A stretch of DNA of 64,000 nucleotides, taken from positions 1 through 64,000 of the forward strand of contig NZ_FNFU01000007.1 of NCBI RefSeq assembly GCF_900101115.1, written 5' to 3'. Within the stretch, counting starts at the first letter, position 1. The number at the start of each line of letters is the position of its first letter. The position numbers and the translations under genes were made by a program. This DNA comes from Cryobacterium psychrotolerans (GTDB taxonomy: Bacteria > Actinomycetota > Actinomycetes > Actinomycetales > Microbacteriaceae). The notes under the pieces were generated by a model. It ran no database searches. It was not told where the DNA came from and saw only the letters and a program-made list of their open reading frames with translations. Below are positions 16,171 to 26,224 of the stretch, one piece after another.

Positions 16171-17507
16171 GCCTTGCCCCCCGCGCGCTCGGTCTCGGTT
16201 GGTGCCCGGCCGTCCGGTGTGAACCGGAGCCGGTCTATTCGGCGCCCGTCGAGGCGTTCCACGGTCAACTCTCCCCCTGGGATCAGCACGGTGTCGCCGA
16301 CCACGGGCAGCCGGCCGAGTTCGCTCATCACGAAGCCGGCGACGGTTTCGTACGGCCCGTCCTCGGGCACGACGATGGCGGTGCGCTCGACCAGTTCGTC
16401 CGGGCGGAGCATGCCGGGGAAGGTGAGCGAATCCGGCGACCTGACCACCCCGGCGCGGGTGCGGTCGTGCTCGTCCGCCACCTCGCCGATGAGTTCTTCG
16501 ACCAGGTCTTCGAGCGTGGCGACGCCGGCGGTGCCGCCGTATTCGTCGACCACGACCGCCATCTGGTAGCCGCGGCCCCGCAACTCGGCGAGGAGCCCGT
16601 CGAGTTTCATCGTCTCGGGCACGCGGAGGGCATCCGACTGCAGCGCGGAGACGGGGACATCCGCCCGGCGTCGCCTGGGCACGGCCACGGCCTGCTTGAC
16701 GTGAACGATGCCGATCACGTCATCGACGCTCTCGTCGACGACCGGGAAGCGGGAGTAGCCGGTCTGCTTCGTCAGGTCGATGACGGCCTGGGCCGATGCG
16801 GTCCGCTGGATGCTGGCGACCCGCGGCCTCGGGGTCATCACGTCGGAGGCCGTGTGGCTCGAGAAGAGCAGGGTGCGGTGCAGCAGGGTCGCCGTGTCCT
16901 TCTTCAGCAGCCCGGCGCTGGCCGAACGGCGCAGCAGCGAGGACAGTTCCTCCGCCGTGCGCGCCCCGGAGAGCTCCTCCTTGGGTTCGATGCCGACCAT
17001 CCGCAGCAGGCCGTTCGCGCTGCCGTTGAGAAGGACCACGGCCGGCTTGAACACGGTCGTGAACACCGTCTGGAACGGAATCACCAGCTTCGCGGTGTGG
17101 ATCGGCAGGGCCAGGGCGAAGTTCTTCGGAACGAGCTCACCGATGATCATCGAGACCAGGGTGGCGATGACGATCGCGATGGTCGTCGCGATGACGGGCA
17201 CGGTGGCCTCGGCGAAGCCCAGGCCGGTCAGCGGCGGGGTGAGCAGCGAGCTGAGGGCGGGTTCCATGGTGAAACCGGTCAGCAGCGTGGTGAGCGTGAT
17301 GCCCAGCTGCGCGCTGGAGAGGTGGGTCGACGTGATCTTGAGCGCCGAGATGGTCAGGCCCAGACGCGTCTCGCCGCGGTCGCGCCTCGCCTCGAGCTCG
17401 GAGCGGTCGAGGTTGACCAGGGCGAACTCGCTGGCCACGAACAGGCCGGTGCCGACGGTCAGGAGCAGGCCGACGCCGAGCATCAGCCACTCAAACATGG
17501 CTTCCAC
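16167..17507 (-). CDS. CNNM/CBS/CorC_HlyC-domain protein (hemolysin C family), long paralogue
   Basis: A 446-residue protein. A CNNM membrane domain (~1-200) has GLFVASEFALVNLDRSELEA and IIGELVPKNFALALP. A CBS pair (~220-345) has DVMTPRPRVASIQ, GYSRFPVVDESVDDVIGIVH and VVDEYGGTAGVATLEDLVEE. A C-terminal CorC_HlyC domain (~360-435) has VPEDGPYETVAGFVMSELG. The architecture fits a Mg2+/Co2+ transporter-type protein. It is the upstream member of a two-gene operon with the shorter paralogue. The 139 bp between it and guaB1 hold no visible gene. Confidence 0.9.
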   Translation of the reverse strand: MEAMFEWLMLGVGLLLTVGTGLFVASEFALVNLDRSELEARRDRGETRLGLTISALKITSTHLSSAQLGITLTTLLTGFTMEPALSSLLTPPLTGLGFAEATVPVIATTIAIVIATLVSMIIGELVPKNFALALPIHTAKLVIPFQTVFTTVFKPAVVLLNGSANGLLRMVGIEPKEELSGARTAEELSSLLRRSASAGLLKKDTATLLHRTLLFSSHTASDVMTPRPRVASIQRTASAQAVIDLTKQTGYSRFPVVDESVDDVIGIVHVKQAVAVPRRRRADVPVSALQSDALRVPETMKLDGLLAELRGRGYQMAVVVDEYGGTAGVATLEDLVEELIGEVADEHDRTRAGVVRSPDSLTFPGMLRPDELVERTAIVVPEDGPYETVAGFVMSELGRLPVVGDTVLIPGGELTVERLDGRRIDRLRFTPDGRAPTETERAGGKA

Positions 17508-17646
17508 CGCACGTCAAGTGGGAAAGCCCGGCCCGCGAACGCGCGGGGTGAGGGGGTAACGGACAGGGGCTGGGCGAAGCTGCAGGGTGGGGGTCGTCCA
17601 TTATCTTTCAACTATACCGGCCGGGCACGAGCGGAGGTCGGCGCGC

Positions 17647-19086
17647 TCACCACGACACGTGCAGAGCCTTGCCCTCCTCGTAACCGGCCGCCGACTGCAC
17701 CCCGACGCGGGCCCGTTCGTGGAACTCCTCGATCGTCGTCGCCCCCGCGTAGGTGAACGAGCTGCGCACGCCGGAGGTGATCATGTCGAGCAGGTCCTCG
17801 ACCGATGGGCGGAGCGGGTCGAGGTAGATCTTCGAGCTGGAGATCCCCTCGGCGAACAGAGTCTTGCGGGCCAGCTCATAGGCGTCGAGGCGGTCGAAGC
17901 GCTGGCGGACGGCCTTGGTGGAGGCCATGCCCCAGCTTTCCTTGAACAGGGCTCCCGTGGCATCCGCGGACAGGGTGCCGGGCGCCTCGATCGTGCCGGC
18001 GAACCAGGAGCCGATCATGACGGATGCCGCCCCGGCCGCCAGCGCCAGGGCGACATCGCGGGGATAGCGCACCCCGCCGTCCGCCCAGACGTGGGCGCCG
18101 AGCTCCCGCGCGGCGGCGGCGGTCTCGAGCACCGCGGAGAACTGCGGGCGGCCGACCGCCGTCATCATGCGCGTCGTGCACATGGCCCCGGGACCGACAC
18201 CCACCTTGACGATGCTGGCGCCGGCCTTGACCAGGTCGACCACGCCTTCGGCGGTGACGACGTTGCCCGCCACGATCGGAATGCCGAGGTCCAGGTCCGC
18301 GACGGTCCGGATGGCCGTGACCATCCCGGCCTGGTGGCCGTGCGCGGTGTCGATCACGATCACGTCGACGCCGGCCGCGGCGAGCGCACGGGCCTTGGCC
18401 GCGATGTCGCCGTTGAGGCCGAGCGCGGCGGCCACCCGCAGGCGGCCCTGGGCGTCGACAGCGGGCTCGTAGAGGGTGGCGCGCAGTGCACTCTTGCGGC
18501 TGAGCGTGCCGACGATCTCACCGTGATGCAGCACGGGCGCGAAGTCGAGGTCGGCGGCCGTCATCAGGTCGAACGCGCCCCGCGGGCCGTCGAGGTCGTC
18601 GGCGTCGAGGGAGGCCAGCGCACCGTGCAGGAGGTCGCCGAGGCGCGCATCCGGCAACGCGGTCGCCAGCCGGGAAGCGACGATGCAGCCGACGTAGCCG
18701 CCCTGCGCGTCGTGGATCAGGATTCCCTGCCCGTCCGCCGGCGGCACCTGGCGCAGCGCCATCGCCACGGTGTCTTCCGGGGCGAAAACGAAGGGTGTGT
18801 CGAACCGCACCGACTGCGCCTTGACCCAGCGGATGGCGGCATCGAGGTCCTGCAGGGGCATGTCCTGGGGCAGCACCCCGAGCCCGCCGCGGCGAGCGAG
18901 CGTGGCGGCCAGGCGCGGTCCGGTGACGGAGTTCATGTTCGCGGCGACGATGGGCAGGGTGGCGCCCGTCCCGTCTCCCGGAGCGAGGGAGACGTCGAGG
19001 CGACTCCTGACCTCCGATTGGCTCGGCACGAGGAAGACATCGGAGTAGGTCAGGTCGTTGCTCGGAAACGCTCCATAGAACTGCAT
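17647..19086 (-). CDS. guaB1: GuaB1-family IMP dehydrogenase-related protein (probable GMP reductase)
   Basis: A 479-residue (beta/alpha)8 barrel with an inserted CBS pair at ~95-205. The N-terminal DLTYSDVFLVPSQSEV, the substrate loop GVGPGAMCTTRMMTAVG with catalytic Cys303, and GGVRYPRDVALALAAGA place it in the IMPDH/GMPR superfamily. TR directly after the active cysteine and the threonine-poor flap fit GuaB1 rather than the essential IMPDH GuaB2. Actinobacterial GuaB1 proteins act as GMP reductases, returning GMP to IMP with NADPH. A TAGCTT hexamer seven bases before the ATG suggests a leaderless transcript. It is divergent from kgd. Confidence 0.88.
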   Translation of the reverse strand: MQFYGAFPSNDLTYSDVFLVPSQSEVRSRLDVSLAPGDGTGATLPIVAANMNSVTGPRLAATLARRGGLGVLPQDMPLQDLDAAIRWVKAQSVRFDTPFVFAPEDTVAMALRQVPPADGQGILIHDAQGGYVGCIVASRLATALPDARLGDLLHGALASLDADDLDGPRGAFDLMTAADLDFAPVLHHGEIVGTLSRKSALRATLYEPAVDAQGRLRVAAALGLNGDIAAKARALAAAGVDVIVIDTAHGHQAGMVTAIRTVADLDLGIPIVAGNVVTAEGVVDLVKAGASIVKVGVGPGAMCTTRMMTAVGRPQFSAVLETAAAARELGAHVWADGGVRYPRDVALALAAGAASVMIGSWFAGTIEAPGTLSADATGALFKESWGMASTKAVRQRFDRLDAYELARKTLFAEGISSSKIYLDPLRPSVEDLLDMITSGVRSSFTYAGATTIEEFHERARVGVQSAAGYEEGKALHVSW

Positions 19087-19093
19087 GGAAATA

Positions 19094-19099
19094 AAGCTA
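19094..19099 (-). promoter_or_regulatory. guaB1: -10-like hexamer for leaderless guaB1 transcription
   Basis: TAGCTT on the minus strand is followed by seven bases and then the ATG at 19086. No ribosome site lies between them, as expected if transcription begins at the ATG. No convincing -35 hexamer is visible. Confidence 0.3.
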
Positions 19100-19220
19100 G
19101 CCCTCCACGCCGATGAACGCAGCCGCTCCCGAGGGGATTAGGCTGGACAGACAGCTTGACCCGGCGATTTTGTGATCGTGCGGGGGCATTCAGAATCAAC
19201 GAAGAGAGTGGGCGATCGGC

Positions 19221-22200
19221 TTGTCTAGCCAGTTGACCGGTGGTGGATCCGACGAGACTACGTCGGGTGAATTCGGAGCGAATGAGTGGCTCGTGGACGA
19301 GCTGTACGAAAGGTACCTCGTCGACAAGTCCCTCGTCGACGAGTCGTGGTGGCCGGTCCTGGAGAGCTACCACCAGACCGCGACCGGCGCAGGTGCGCAG
19401 ACCGCGGCCGAGCCCGCGGCCGAGACACCCGCTGCAGCGGCACCGGCACGGGCCGCGGAGAGCGCCCCGCCCGCCGCCGCTCCCGGCTCGCAGCCTCAGG
19501 CGCGCACCACATCCCTCGCCGCCAGGCCGCTCCCGGTCCCCGCCGACGCGCCGATCACGAGCCCTCAGGCCATCATCACCGACGGTGAAGCGGCGGAAGC
19601 CAAGGACGTCGTCACGCCCCTCCGCGGCATGTCGAAGAGCCTGGCCGCGAACATGGCCACCAGCCTCACCGTGCCGACGGCGACGAGCGTGCGCACCATT
19701 CCCGCCAAGCTTCTGATCGACAACCGCATCGTCATGAACAACCACATGAAGCGAGCCCGCGGCGGCAAGGTCTCCTTCACCCACCTCATCGGCTGGGCCC
19801 TGATCCGGGCGCTCAAGATGTTCCCGAGCCAGAACGTGTTTTACGACGAGGTCGACGGCAAGCCGTCGGTCGTCGCCCCGGCCCACGTCGGCCTCGGCAT
19901 CGCCATCGACCTGCCGAAGCCCGACGGCACCCGGTCACTGATGGTCCCCGCGGTCAAGCGTGCGGACACGATGACCTTCGGCGAGTACCTCTCCGCCTAC
20001 GAGGACCTCGTCACCCGGGCCCGCAAGGGCAAGCTGACCGCCGACGACTTCTCCGGCGCCACCGTGTCGCTCACCAACCCGGGCGGTATCGGCACCGTGC
20101 ACTCCGTGCCCCGCCTGATGAAGGGCCAGGGCTGCATCATCGGGGCCGGCGCCCTCGACTACCCGGCGGAGTTCCAGGGCGCGAGCGTCAAGACCCTCAC
20201 CGGCCTGGCCATCTCCAAGACCATCACGCTGACCAGCACCTACGACCACCGGGTCATCCAGGGTGCCGGCTCCGGCGAGTTCCTCAAGATCGTGCACGAG
20301 CTCCTGACCGGCCAGCACAACTTCTACGAGGACATCTTCTCGGCGCTGCGCATCCCGTACGACCCGATCCATTGGGCCCCGGACATCAGCGTCGACCTGG
20401 CCAGCGCCGTCGACAAGACCGCCCGGGTGCAGGAACTCATCAACGCCTACCGGGTCCGCGGCCACCTGATGGCCGACATCGACCCGCTGGAGTACAAGCA
20501 GCGCAGCCACCCCGACCTGGACATCGCCAACCACGGGCTCACCTTCTGGGACCTGGACCGCGAATTCGTCACCGGCGGTTTCGGTGACAAGCGCCTGATG
20601 CTCCTCCGCGACATCCTCGGCGTGCTCCGCGACTCCTACTGCCGCACGACCGGCATCGAGTACATGCACATCCAGGATCCCGGCCAGCGCAAGTGGGTCC
20701 AGGAGAAGATGGAGAAGTCCTACGTCAAGCCCACCCACGACGAGCAGATGCGCATCCTGGGCAAGCTGAACGAAGCAGAGGCCTTCGAGACCTTCCTCCA
20801 GACGAAGTACGTCGGCCAGAAGCGGTTCAGCCTCGAGGGCGGTGAATCGACCATCGCGCTGCTCGACTCGATCCTGCAGGGTGCGGCCGACCACAAGCTC
20901 GACGAGGTCGCGATCGGCATGGCCCACCGCGGCCGGCTGAACGTGCTGACCAACATCGCCGGCAAGACCTACGGCGAGATCTTCCGCGAGTTCGAGGGCA
21001 CCCAGGACCCCCGCACCGTCCAGGGCTCCGGCGACGTGAAGTACCACCTGGGCACCCAGGGTGTGTTCCGCGGCGCGGACGGCGAGGAGATCTCGGTCTA
21101 CCTGGCCGCGAACCCGTCGCACCTCGAGGCCGTCGACGGCGTGCTCGAGGGCATTGTGCGGGCCAAGCAGGACCGCAAGCCCATCGGCACGTTCTCCACG
21201 CTCCCGGTCCTCATCCACGGCGACGCCGCGATGGCCGGCCAGGGTGTCGTGCTGGAAACCCTCCAGATGTCGCAGCTGCGCGGATACCGCACCGGCGGCA
21301 CGATCCACCTCGTCGTCAACAACCAGGTCGGCTTCACCACGCCTCCCGGCGAGGGACGCACCTCGGTGTACTCGACGGACGTCGCCAAGACCATCCAGGC
21401 GCCGATCTTCCACGTCAACGGGGATGACCCGGAGGCCGTGGTCCGGGTCGCGGAGCTCGCCTTCGATTACCGCCAGGAATTCAAGCGCGACGTCATCATC
21501 GACCTGGTCTGCTACCGCCGACGCGGCCACAACGAGGGCGACGACCCGTCGATGACCCAGCCGCTGATGTACAACCTGATCGAGGCCAAGCGCTCGGTCC
21601 GGAAGCTGTACACGGAGGGCCTCGTCGGCCGTGGCGACATCACCCAGGAGGAGTACGAGGCCGCGCACCGCGACTTCCAGGACCGGCTCGAGCGCGCGTT
21701 CATGGAAACGCACGCCGCCCAGACGTCCTCGACGCCCATCCTCCCCGGAGGCTCGGATGCCGGCGCGCTCGGCGTGCCGGACGACTCGGCCGGAGAGCCG
21801 GAGAAGACCGGGGTCCCCGAGGGTGTCGTGCACCTGATCGGTGACGCGTTCAACAACAAGCCCGCCGGATTCACGGTGCACAACAAACTGCAGCAGCTGC
21901 TGCAGAAGCGCCTCGACATGAGCCGCAACGGCAACATCGACTGGAGCTTCGGCGAGCTGCTCGCCCTCGGCTCCCTGCTGCTGGAGGGCACCCCGGTGCG
22001 CTTCGCCGGCCAGGATGCCCGCCGAGGCACGTTCGTCCAGCGCCATGCGGTGCTGCACGACCGGGTCAACGGCCAGGAGTGGCTGCCGCTGGCCAACCTG
22101 AGCGAGAACCAGGGACAGTTCTGGATCTACGACTCCCTGCTCAGCGAATACGCGACCATGGGCTTCGAATACGGCTACTCGGTCGAGCGCGCGGACGCCC

Positions 22201-22955
22201 TCGTGCTCTGGGAGGCCCAGTTCGGCGACTTCGCCAACGGCGCCCAGACGATCATCGACGAGTTCATCTCGTCGGCCGAGCAGAAGTGGGGACAGCGTTC
22301 CTCCGTCGTGCTCCTGCTTCCGCACGGCTACGAGGGCCAGGGACCCGACCACTCCTCGGCGCGGATCGAGCGTTTCCTGCAGCTGTGCGCGGAGAACAAC
22401 ATGACCGTGGCCCGGCCGTCGACCCCGGCGTCGTACTTCCACCTGCTGCGCCGCCAGGCGTATATGCGTCCGCGCCGCCCGCTGATCGTGTTCACGCCGA
22501 AGTCGATGCTGAGACTGCGCGGCGCCACCAGCGGCGTGGCCGACTTCACCAACGGCAAGTTCGAACCGGTCATCGACGATGCGCGCATCACCGACCGCAA
22601 CGCGGTCAAGCGGGTGCTCTTCATGGCGGGCAAGCTCTACTACGACCTGCTGAACGAGCTGGAGAAGAACCCCAACCCCGAGATCGCACTGGTGCGGCTG
22701 GAGCAGTTCTACCCGCTGCCCTCCGTCGAACTCAAGCACGTGGCCGAGTTGTACCCGAATGCCGAGCTGGCGTGGGTGCAGGACGAGCCGGAGAACCAGG
22801 GCGCGTGGCCGTTCTTCTACCTCGAGACGAACAAGCTCGGCCCGCGGGCCATGCGGCTCTTCTCCCGGGCGGCATCCGCGTCACCCGCGGCCGGGTCGGC
22901 CAAGCGCCACGCCGCCGAGCAGGCCGACCTGCTGCGCCAGGCGCTGACGCTCTAA
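19221..22955 (+). CDS. kgd: Multifunctional 2-oxoglutarate decarboxylase/dehydrogenase E1-E2
   Basis: A 1244-residue fused enzyme (KGD/OdhA type) of the TCA cycle. Residues 1-55 carry the short helical tail (EWLVDELYERYLVDKSLVDE). A linker rich in Ala and Pro follows to ~115. The succinyltransferase-like E2 domain (~120-365) has catalytic TYDHRVIQGAGSGEF (H343). The thiamine-diphosphate E1 domain (~390-1240) includes IGMAHRGRLNVL (H569), GDAAMAGQGV and YRRRGHNEGDDPS. As in other actinobacteria there is no lipoyl domain, so it works with the E2 core and E3 of pyruvate dehydrogenase and is usually restrained by an FHA protein (GarA/OdhI). The start is an unusual TTG giving SSQLTGGG, as in family members. 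A hairpin follows the stop. Confidence 0.95.
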   Translation: MSSQLTGGGSDETTSGEFGANEWLVDELYERYLVDKSLVDESWWPVLESYHQTATGAGAQTAAEPAAETPAAAAPARAAESAPPAAAPGSQPQARTTSLAARPLPVPADAPITSPQAIITDGEAAEAKDVVTPLRGMSKSLAANMATSLTVPTATSVRTIPAKLLIDNRIVMNNHMKRARGGKVSFTHLIGWALIRALKMFPSQNVFYDEVDGKPSVVAPAHVGLGIAIDLPKPDGTRSLMVPAVKRADTMTFGEYLSAYEDLVTRARKGKLTADDFSGATVSLTNPGGIGTVHSVPRLMKGQGCIIGAGALDYPAEFQGASVKTLTGLAISKTITLTSTYDHRVIQGAGSGEFLKIVHELLTGQHNFYEDIFSALRIPYDPIHWAPDISVDLASAVDKTARVQELINAYRVRGHLMADIDPLEYKQRSHPDLDIANHGLTFWDLDREFVTGGFGDKRLMLLRDILGVLRDSYCRTTGIEYMHIQDPGQRKWVQEKMEKSYVKPTHDEQMRILGKLNEAEAFETFLQTKYVGQKRFSLEGGESTIALLDSILQGAADHKLDEVAIGMAHRGRLNVLTNIAGKTYGEIFREFEGTQDPRTVQGSGDVKYHLGTQGVFRGADGEEISVYLAANPSHLEAVDGVLEGIVRAKQDRKPIGTFSTLPVLIHGDAAMAGQGVVLETLQMSQLRGYRTGGTIHLVVNNQVGFTTPPGEGRTSVYSTDVAKTIQAPIFHVNGDDPEAVVRVAELAFDYRQEFKRDVIIDLVCYRRRGHNEGDDPSMTQPLMYNLIEAKRSVRKLYTEGLVGRGDITQEEYEAAHRDFQDRLERAFMETHAAQTSSTPILPGGSDAGALGVPDDSAGEPEKTGVPEGVVHLIGDAFNNKPAGFTVHNKLQQLLQKRLDMSRNGNIDWSFGELLALGSLLLEGTPVRFAGQDARRGTFVQRHAVLHDRVNGQEWLPLANLSENQGQFWIYDSLLSEYATMGFEYGYSVERADALVLWEAQFGDFANGAQTIIDEFISSAEQKWGQRSSVVLLLPHGYEGQGPDHSSARIERFLQLCAENNMTVARPSTPASYFHLLRRQAYMRPRRPLIVFTPKSMLRLRGATSGVADFTNGKFEPVIDDARITDRNAVKRVLFMAGKLYYDLLNELEKNPNPEIALVRLEQFYPLPSVELKHVAELYPNAELAWVQDEPENQGAWPFFYLETNKLGPRAMRLFSRAASASPAAGSAKRHAAEQADLLRQALTL

Positions 22956-22963
22956 CCGCTTCT

Positions 22964-23018
22964 CGCCGAGAGTCGCCGTTCCTGCCGAGAGTCGCCACTG
23001 GAACGGCGGTTCTCGGCA
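22964..23018. terminator. Inverted-repeat hairpin between convergent kgd and MMPL gene
   Basis: The 17-bp arms 22964-22980 and 23002-23018 are imperfect inverse copies. A direct copy of the left arm (TGCCGAGAGTCGCC at 22983-22996) lies in the loop. No T-run follows. Its place between two convergent stops suggests a bidirectional terminator or a small dispersed repeat. Confidence 0.45.
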
Positions 23019-23061
23019 GTTTCGGCGATTGTCGACGGCCGGGTGCGGCGGCGGCGCTGCG

Positions 23062-25254
23062 CTACGGGCGCCGAGCCAGCTTGCCGGGCCACCAGATCGC
23101 CGGGCCGATGTCGTAGGCGAGCGCCGGCACAAGCAGCGACCGCACCAGGAACGTGTCGAGCAGCACCCCGAACGCCACGATGAACGAGATCTGGGCGAGG
23201 AAGAGGATCGGCAGCACCCCCAGGGCCGCGAACGTCGCCGCGAGCACGATCCCGGCCGAGGTGATCACCCCGCCGGTGGCCACGAGCCCGCGCAGGATGC
23301 CCGGCCTGGTGCCGTGCAGGATGGACTCCTCCCGCACCCGCGTCATCAGGAAGATGTTGTAGTCGATTCCGAGCGCCACCAGGAAGACGAACCCGAACAG
23401 CGGCACCGACGGATCGGCCCCGGGGAAACCCAACAGGTCGTTGAACACCCAGGCCGACACACCGAGCGCCGCCCCGAATGAGAGCACGACCGTGAGGACG
23501 AGCAGCACCGGCGCCAGGATCGAACGCAGCAGCATCATCAGGATGAGCAGGATCACTCCGAGGATGACCGGGATGATCAGCGTGCGGTCGTGGATCGCGG
23601 TGTCGTTCGTGTCCACCGCGATCGCCGTCGTCCCGCCGACGAGCACGCCGGCGTCGACGTCGGCCAGGGCCGTGCGCAGCTCGCGCACGGTGGACTCGGC
23701 CGCCGCGGAATCCCCGACGTCGTCGAGCGTCGCCTGGAGCATCACGCGGCCGTCGATGACGGTCGGCTCGCCGACGGGGGTTCCGGGCGGCCCGACCGGC
23801 GCCAGCCCCTCCGTCGTGACCGGCAGCGAGCCGCTCACCGAATCCGCTGAGACAACGGCGACCGAGTCGACCCCCGCCGTGCCCAGGATGACGTCGGCCA
23901 GGTTCTGCAGCTCGCCCTCCGGCCCGATCACGATCGTCGGCGTTCCGGACCCGCCGGGGAAGTGTTCGGCGAGCACGGCCTGCCCGTCGCGGGCCTCCGA
24001 CGCTCCGAGCACGAAGTCGCTTTGCGGCACGCCGTCGGCCTTGAACTGGAGCACGCCGATCGACGCCACCGCGAGCAGCAGGGTGGAGGCGACCCAGACG
24101 AGGCGGGTGCGCCGGCTGACCAGGCGGGCGACCGCGGGCCAGAGCCCGCGGCCCGCGCCGGCGAGGTTCGGGTGGGCCGAGCCGACGGCCGGACGGAGGG
24201 GCCAGAACGCGGTGCGCCCGGCCCAGAGGAGCAGCGCGGGCAGCAGAGTCAGCGCCGCGAGCACGGCGAAGGCGATCCCGATCGCGGAGACCGGGCCGAG
24301 GGCCTTGTTGGAGTTCAGGTCGCTGAGCAGGAGGCAGAGCAGCCCTGCGATCACGGTCCCGCCGGAGGCGAGCACGGGCTCGAGCGATCCGCGCAGCGCC
24401 ACCAGCGTCGCGTCCCACTTGCGCTCGTGGTCGCGCAGCGCCTCGCGATACCGCGACACGTAGAGCAGGGAGTAGTCGGTCGCCGCGCCGATCACCAGGA
24501 TGAACAGGATGCCCTGGGTCTGCCCGGTCAGGATCAGCACGTCCGCCCCGGCGAGCGCCACGACGACGAGCACCGACGCGCAGAGCGCGGCGAGGCTCGT
24601 GCCGAGCACGATCAGCGGCAACAACGGCGACCGGTACACAATGATCAGGATCAGCAGCACGGCGGCGAGCGCGGTGAGCAGCAGGATGCCGTCGATGCCG
24701 GCGAAGGCGCCGGACAGGTCCGCGATCAGCCCGGCCGGACCGGTGGCGTACACGTCGACCCCGTCGATCGGGTGGGCGGCGAGGTAGTCGCGGATTTCGC
24801 CAACGGATTCGGCCGGCTTCACCGCGGTGTCGAGGGGCAGGAAGACCTCCGCGGCCTGACCGTCGTCAGAGACGATGACCGGGGAGACGGAACCCGGCAC
24901 CACCCCGTCGATGGTGGCGAGCTCTGCGACCTGGGCCTCGATGTCGGCCAGGTCCGCCTCGGTGAGGGCGCCGTCGCTCTGGTACACGAGCACGCCGGGC
25001 AGGGTGTCGCCGCCGCGGAACTCCGATTGCAGCGCCTGCACCCGGGTGGCATCCGCGCTGGCCGGCAGCTGCTGCGCCTGGTCGTTTGTGGCGACCTCGC
25101 TGATCTTGCCGAAGGAGGCGCCCCCAGCGCCGAACAGCCCGAACCAGACCAGGATGAGCGCAACCGGGATGAGGACGCGCAACCAGGTGGGCACTCCGGA
25201 GTCCGTCTTCCGGCTGGGGTCTTTCAGGGGCGCAGTCGCAGCAGTTTTGGTCAC
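23062..25254 (-). CDS. MMPL family RND-type transporter
   Basis: A 730-residue inner-membrane transporter with about twelve helices in two repeats and two large extracytoplasmic loops (~60-190 and ~400-530). MMPL features are visible: GLIADLSGAFAGIDGILLLT before helix 2, the proton-relay-type segment GAATDYSLLYVSRYREAL in helix 4, and its partner VALGIDYNIFLMTRVREES in helix 10. In mycobacteria relatives export lipids or siderophores; in Microbacteriaceae the cargo is unknown. It starts with GTG (MTKTAATAP). It converges with kgd and lies 95 bp downstream of rsrA on the same strand. Confidence 0.9.
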   Translation of the reverse strand: MTKTAATAPLKDPSRKTDSGVPTWLRVLIPVALILVWFGLFGAGGASFGKISEVATNDQAQQLPASADATRVQALQSEFRGGDTLPGVLVYQSDGALTEADLADIEAQVAELATIDGVVPGSVSPVIVSDDGQAAEVFLPLDTAVKPAESVGEIRDYLAAHPIDGVDVYATGPAGLIADLSGAFAGIDGILLLTALAAVLLILIIVYRSPLLPLIVLGTSLAALCASVLVVVALAGADVLILTGQTQGILFILVIGAATDYSLLYVSRYREALRDHERKWDATLVALRGSLEPVLASGGTVIAGLLCLLLSDLNSNKALGPVSAIGIAFAVLAALTLLPALLLWAGRTAFWPLRPAVGSAHPNLAGAGRGLWPAVARLVSRRTRLVWVASTLLLAVASIGVLQFKADGVPQSDFVLGASEARDGQAVLAEHFPGGSGTPTIVIGPEGELQNLADVILGTAGVDSVAVVSADSVSGSLPVTTEGLAPVGPPGTPVGEPTVIDGRVMLQATLDDVGDSAAAESTVRELRTALADVDAGVLVGGTTAIAVDTNDTAIHDRTLIIPVILGVILLILMMLLRSILAPVLLVLTVVLSFGAALGVSAWVFNDLLGFPGADPSVPLFGFVFLVALGIDYNIFLMTRVREESILHGTRPGILRGLVATGGVITSAGIVLAATFAALGVLPILFLAQISFIVAFGVLLDTFLVRSLLVPALAYDIGPAIWWPGKLARRP

Positions 25255-25349
25255 GGTACCGAGATTATCGACCCCGTTGCCCGCTCCGCGTCGTCCAAAA
25301 GGTTGAAACGGTCGCTGCGAATCGCTGCGGAAGGGTCAGTGCGGAACGG

Positions 25350-25592
25350 TCAGTGGCCGGACTGGATCGTGCGGAGCCGGAGGAGCACCTGGTCCCGGAG
25401 ATCCTCTGGCGCGATTTCCGTGCAGGCGCGCTGCACGGCCTCGGTGAGCGTCTTGCCCACCAGGTGCTCGTAGCTGCAGTCATCGCAGGCGGCGAGATGG
25501 TCGCGAATATCTGTCGCGTCTTCCCCGCAGAGTTCGTTGTGCAGGTATTCCTCGAGTTCGGCCTTGGCCTTCTCGCATCCACAGTCGGTCAT
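25350..25592 (-). CDS. rsrA: Mycothiol-system zinc anti-sigma factor RsrA
   Basis: An 80-residue ZAS-type anti-sigma factor. The redox-sensing zinc motif H-x3-C-x2-C is seen as DHLAACDDC, with an upstream Cys pair in TDCGCEKAK and ELCGED. In the family, disulfide formation between these cysteines releases the zinc and the sigma factor during thiol stress. The short length and the four-base overlap with the sigma gene (ATGA at 25589-25592) are typical of sigR-rsrA operons, which keep the two proteins in balance. Confidence 0.92.
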   Translation of the reverse strand: MTDCGCEKAKAELEEYLHNELCGEDATDIRDHLAACDDCSYEHLVGKTLTEAVQRACTEIAPEDLRDQVLLRLRTIQSGH

Positions 25593-26224
25593 TTGATGCT
25601 CCCGGATTCCTTCCGGCTCCCTGTCACGGATTGCTGCGCGGCCTGGCCGGCGTCGAGACCCTGCTCGATCGCATAGCCGGTCAGGAGCTCACGGAGAAGT
25701 CGCCTGCCACGGTGCAGGCGGCTCATGACGGTGCCAATCGGTGTTTTCATGATGTCGGCGATCTCCTGGTAGGAGAACCCCTCGACGTCGGCGAAGTAGA
25801 CGGCCAGCCGGAAATCCTCCGGGATGGACTGCAACGCGTCTTTGACGGCGCTGTCCGGCAGGTGGTCGATGGCCTCGGCCTCGGCCGACCTGCTCGACAT
25901 CGCGGTCGTCGATTCCGCGCCGCCGAGCTGCCAGTCCTCGAGTTCGTCGATGGTTCCCTGGTAGGGCTCGCGCTGCTTCTTGCGGTAGGTATTGATGAAG
26001 GTATTGGTCAGGATGCGGTACAGCCAGGCCTTGAGGTTGGTGCCCTGCTCGAATTGCTTGAAGGCCGCGAACGCCTTCACGAACGTTTCCTGGACCAGGT
26101 CCTGTGCGTCGGACGGGTTGCGGGTCATCCGCATCGCCGCCGCGTAAAGCTGGTCGATGAACGGCAGGGCCTGCTCTTCGAAAAGGTCCCGCTTCTCAGC
26201 ACCGGCTGTCGCATCTGTTGTCAT
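25589..26224 (-). CDS. sigR: Thiol-oxidative-stress ECF sigma factor SigR/SigH
   Basis: A 211-residue group-4 sigma factor. Region 2 (~15-85) has [20 protein letters not shown] and [21 protein letters not shown] sequence ([19 protein letters not shown]). Region 4 (~130-190) has [20 protein letters not shown] and [15 protein letters not shown]. It should direct transcription of thioredoxin, mycothiol and protease genes when RsrA is oxidised. I start it at the ATG at 26224, with AGGA eight bases upstream. The frame stays open to 26305, which could allow a longer N-terminal form like the unstable Streptomyces variant. I could not find a clean GGAAT-N18-GTT autoregulatory promoter. It is divergent from aroA. 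Confidence 0.93.
   Translation of the reverse strand: MTTDATAGAEKRDLFEEQALPFIDQLYAAAMRMTRNPSDAQDLVQETFVKAFAAFKQFEQGTNLKAWLYRILTNTFINTYRKKQREPYQGTIDELEDWQLGGAESTTAMSSRSAEAEAIDHLPDSAVKDALQSIPEDFRLAVYFADVEGFSYQEIADIMKTPIGTVMSRLHRGRRLLRELLTGYAIEQGLDAGQAAQQSVTGSRKESGSIK

Noticed and set aside
19935-22739. A 934-codon open frame antisense to kgd
   Set aside because: It mirrors the kgd codons, has no family motifs and no ribosome site; such shadows are expected in high-GC DNA.
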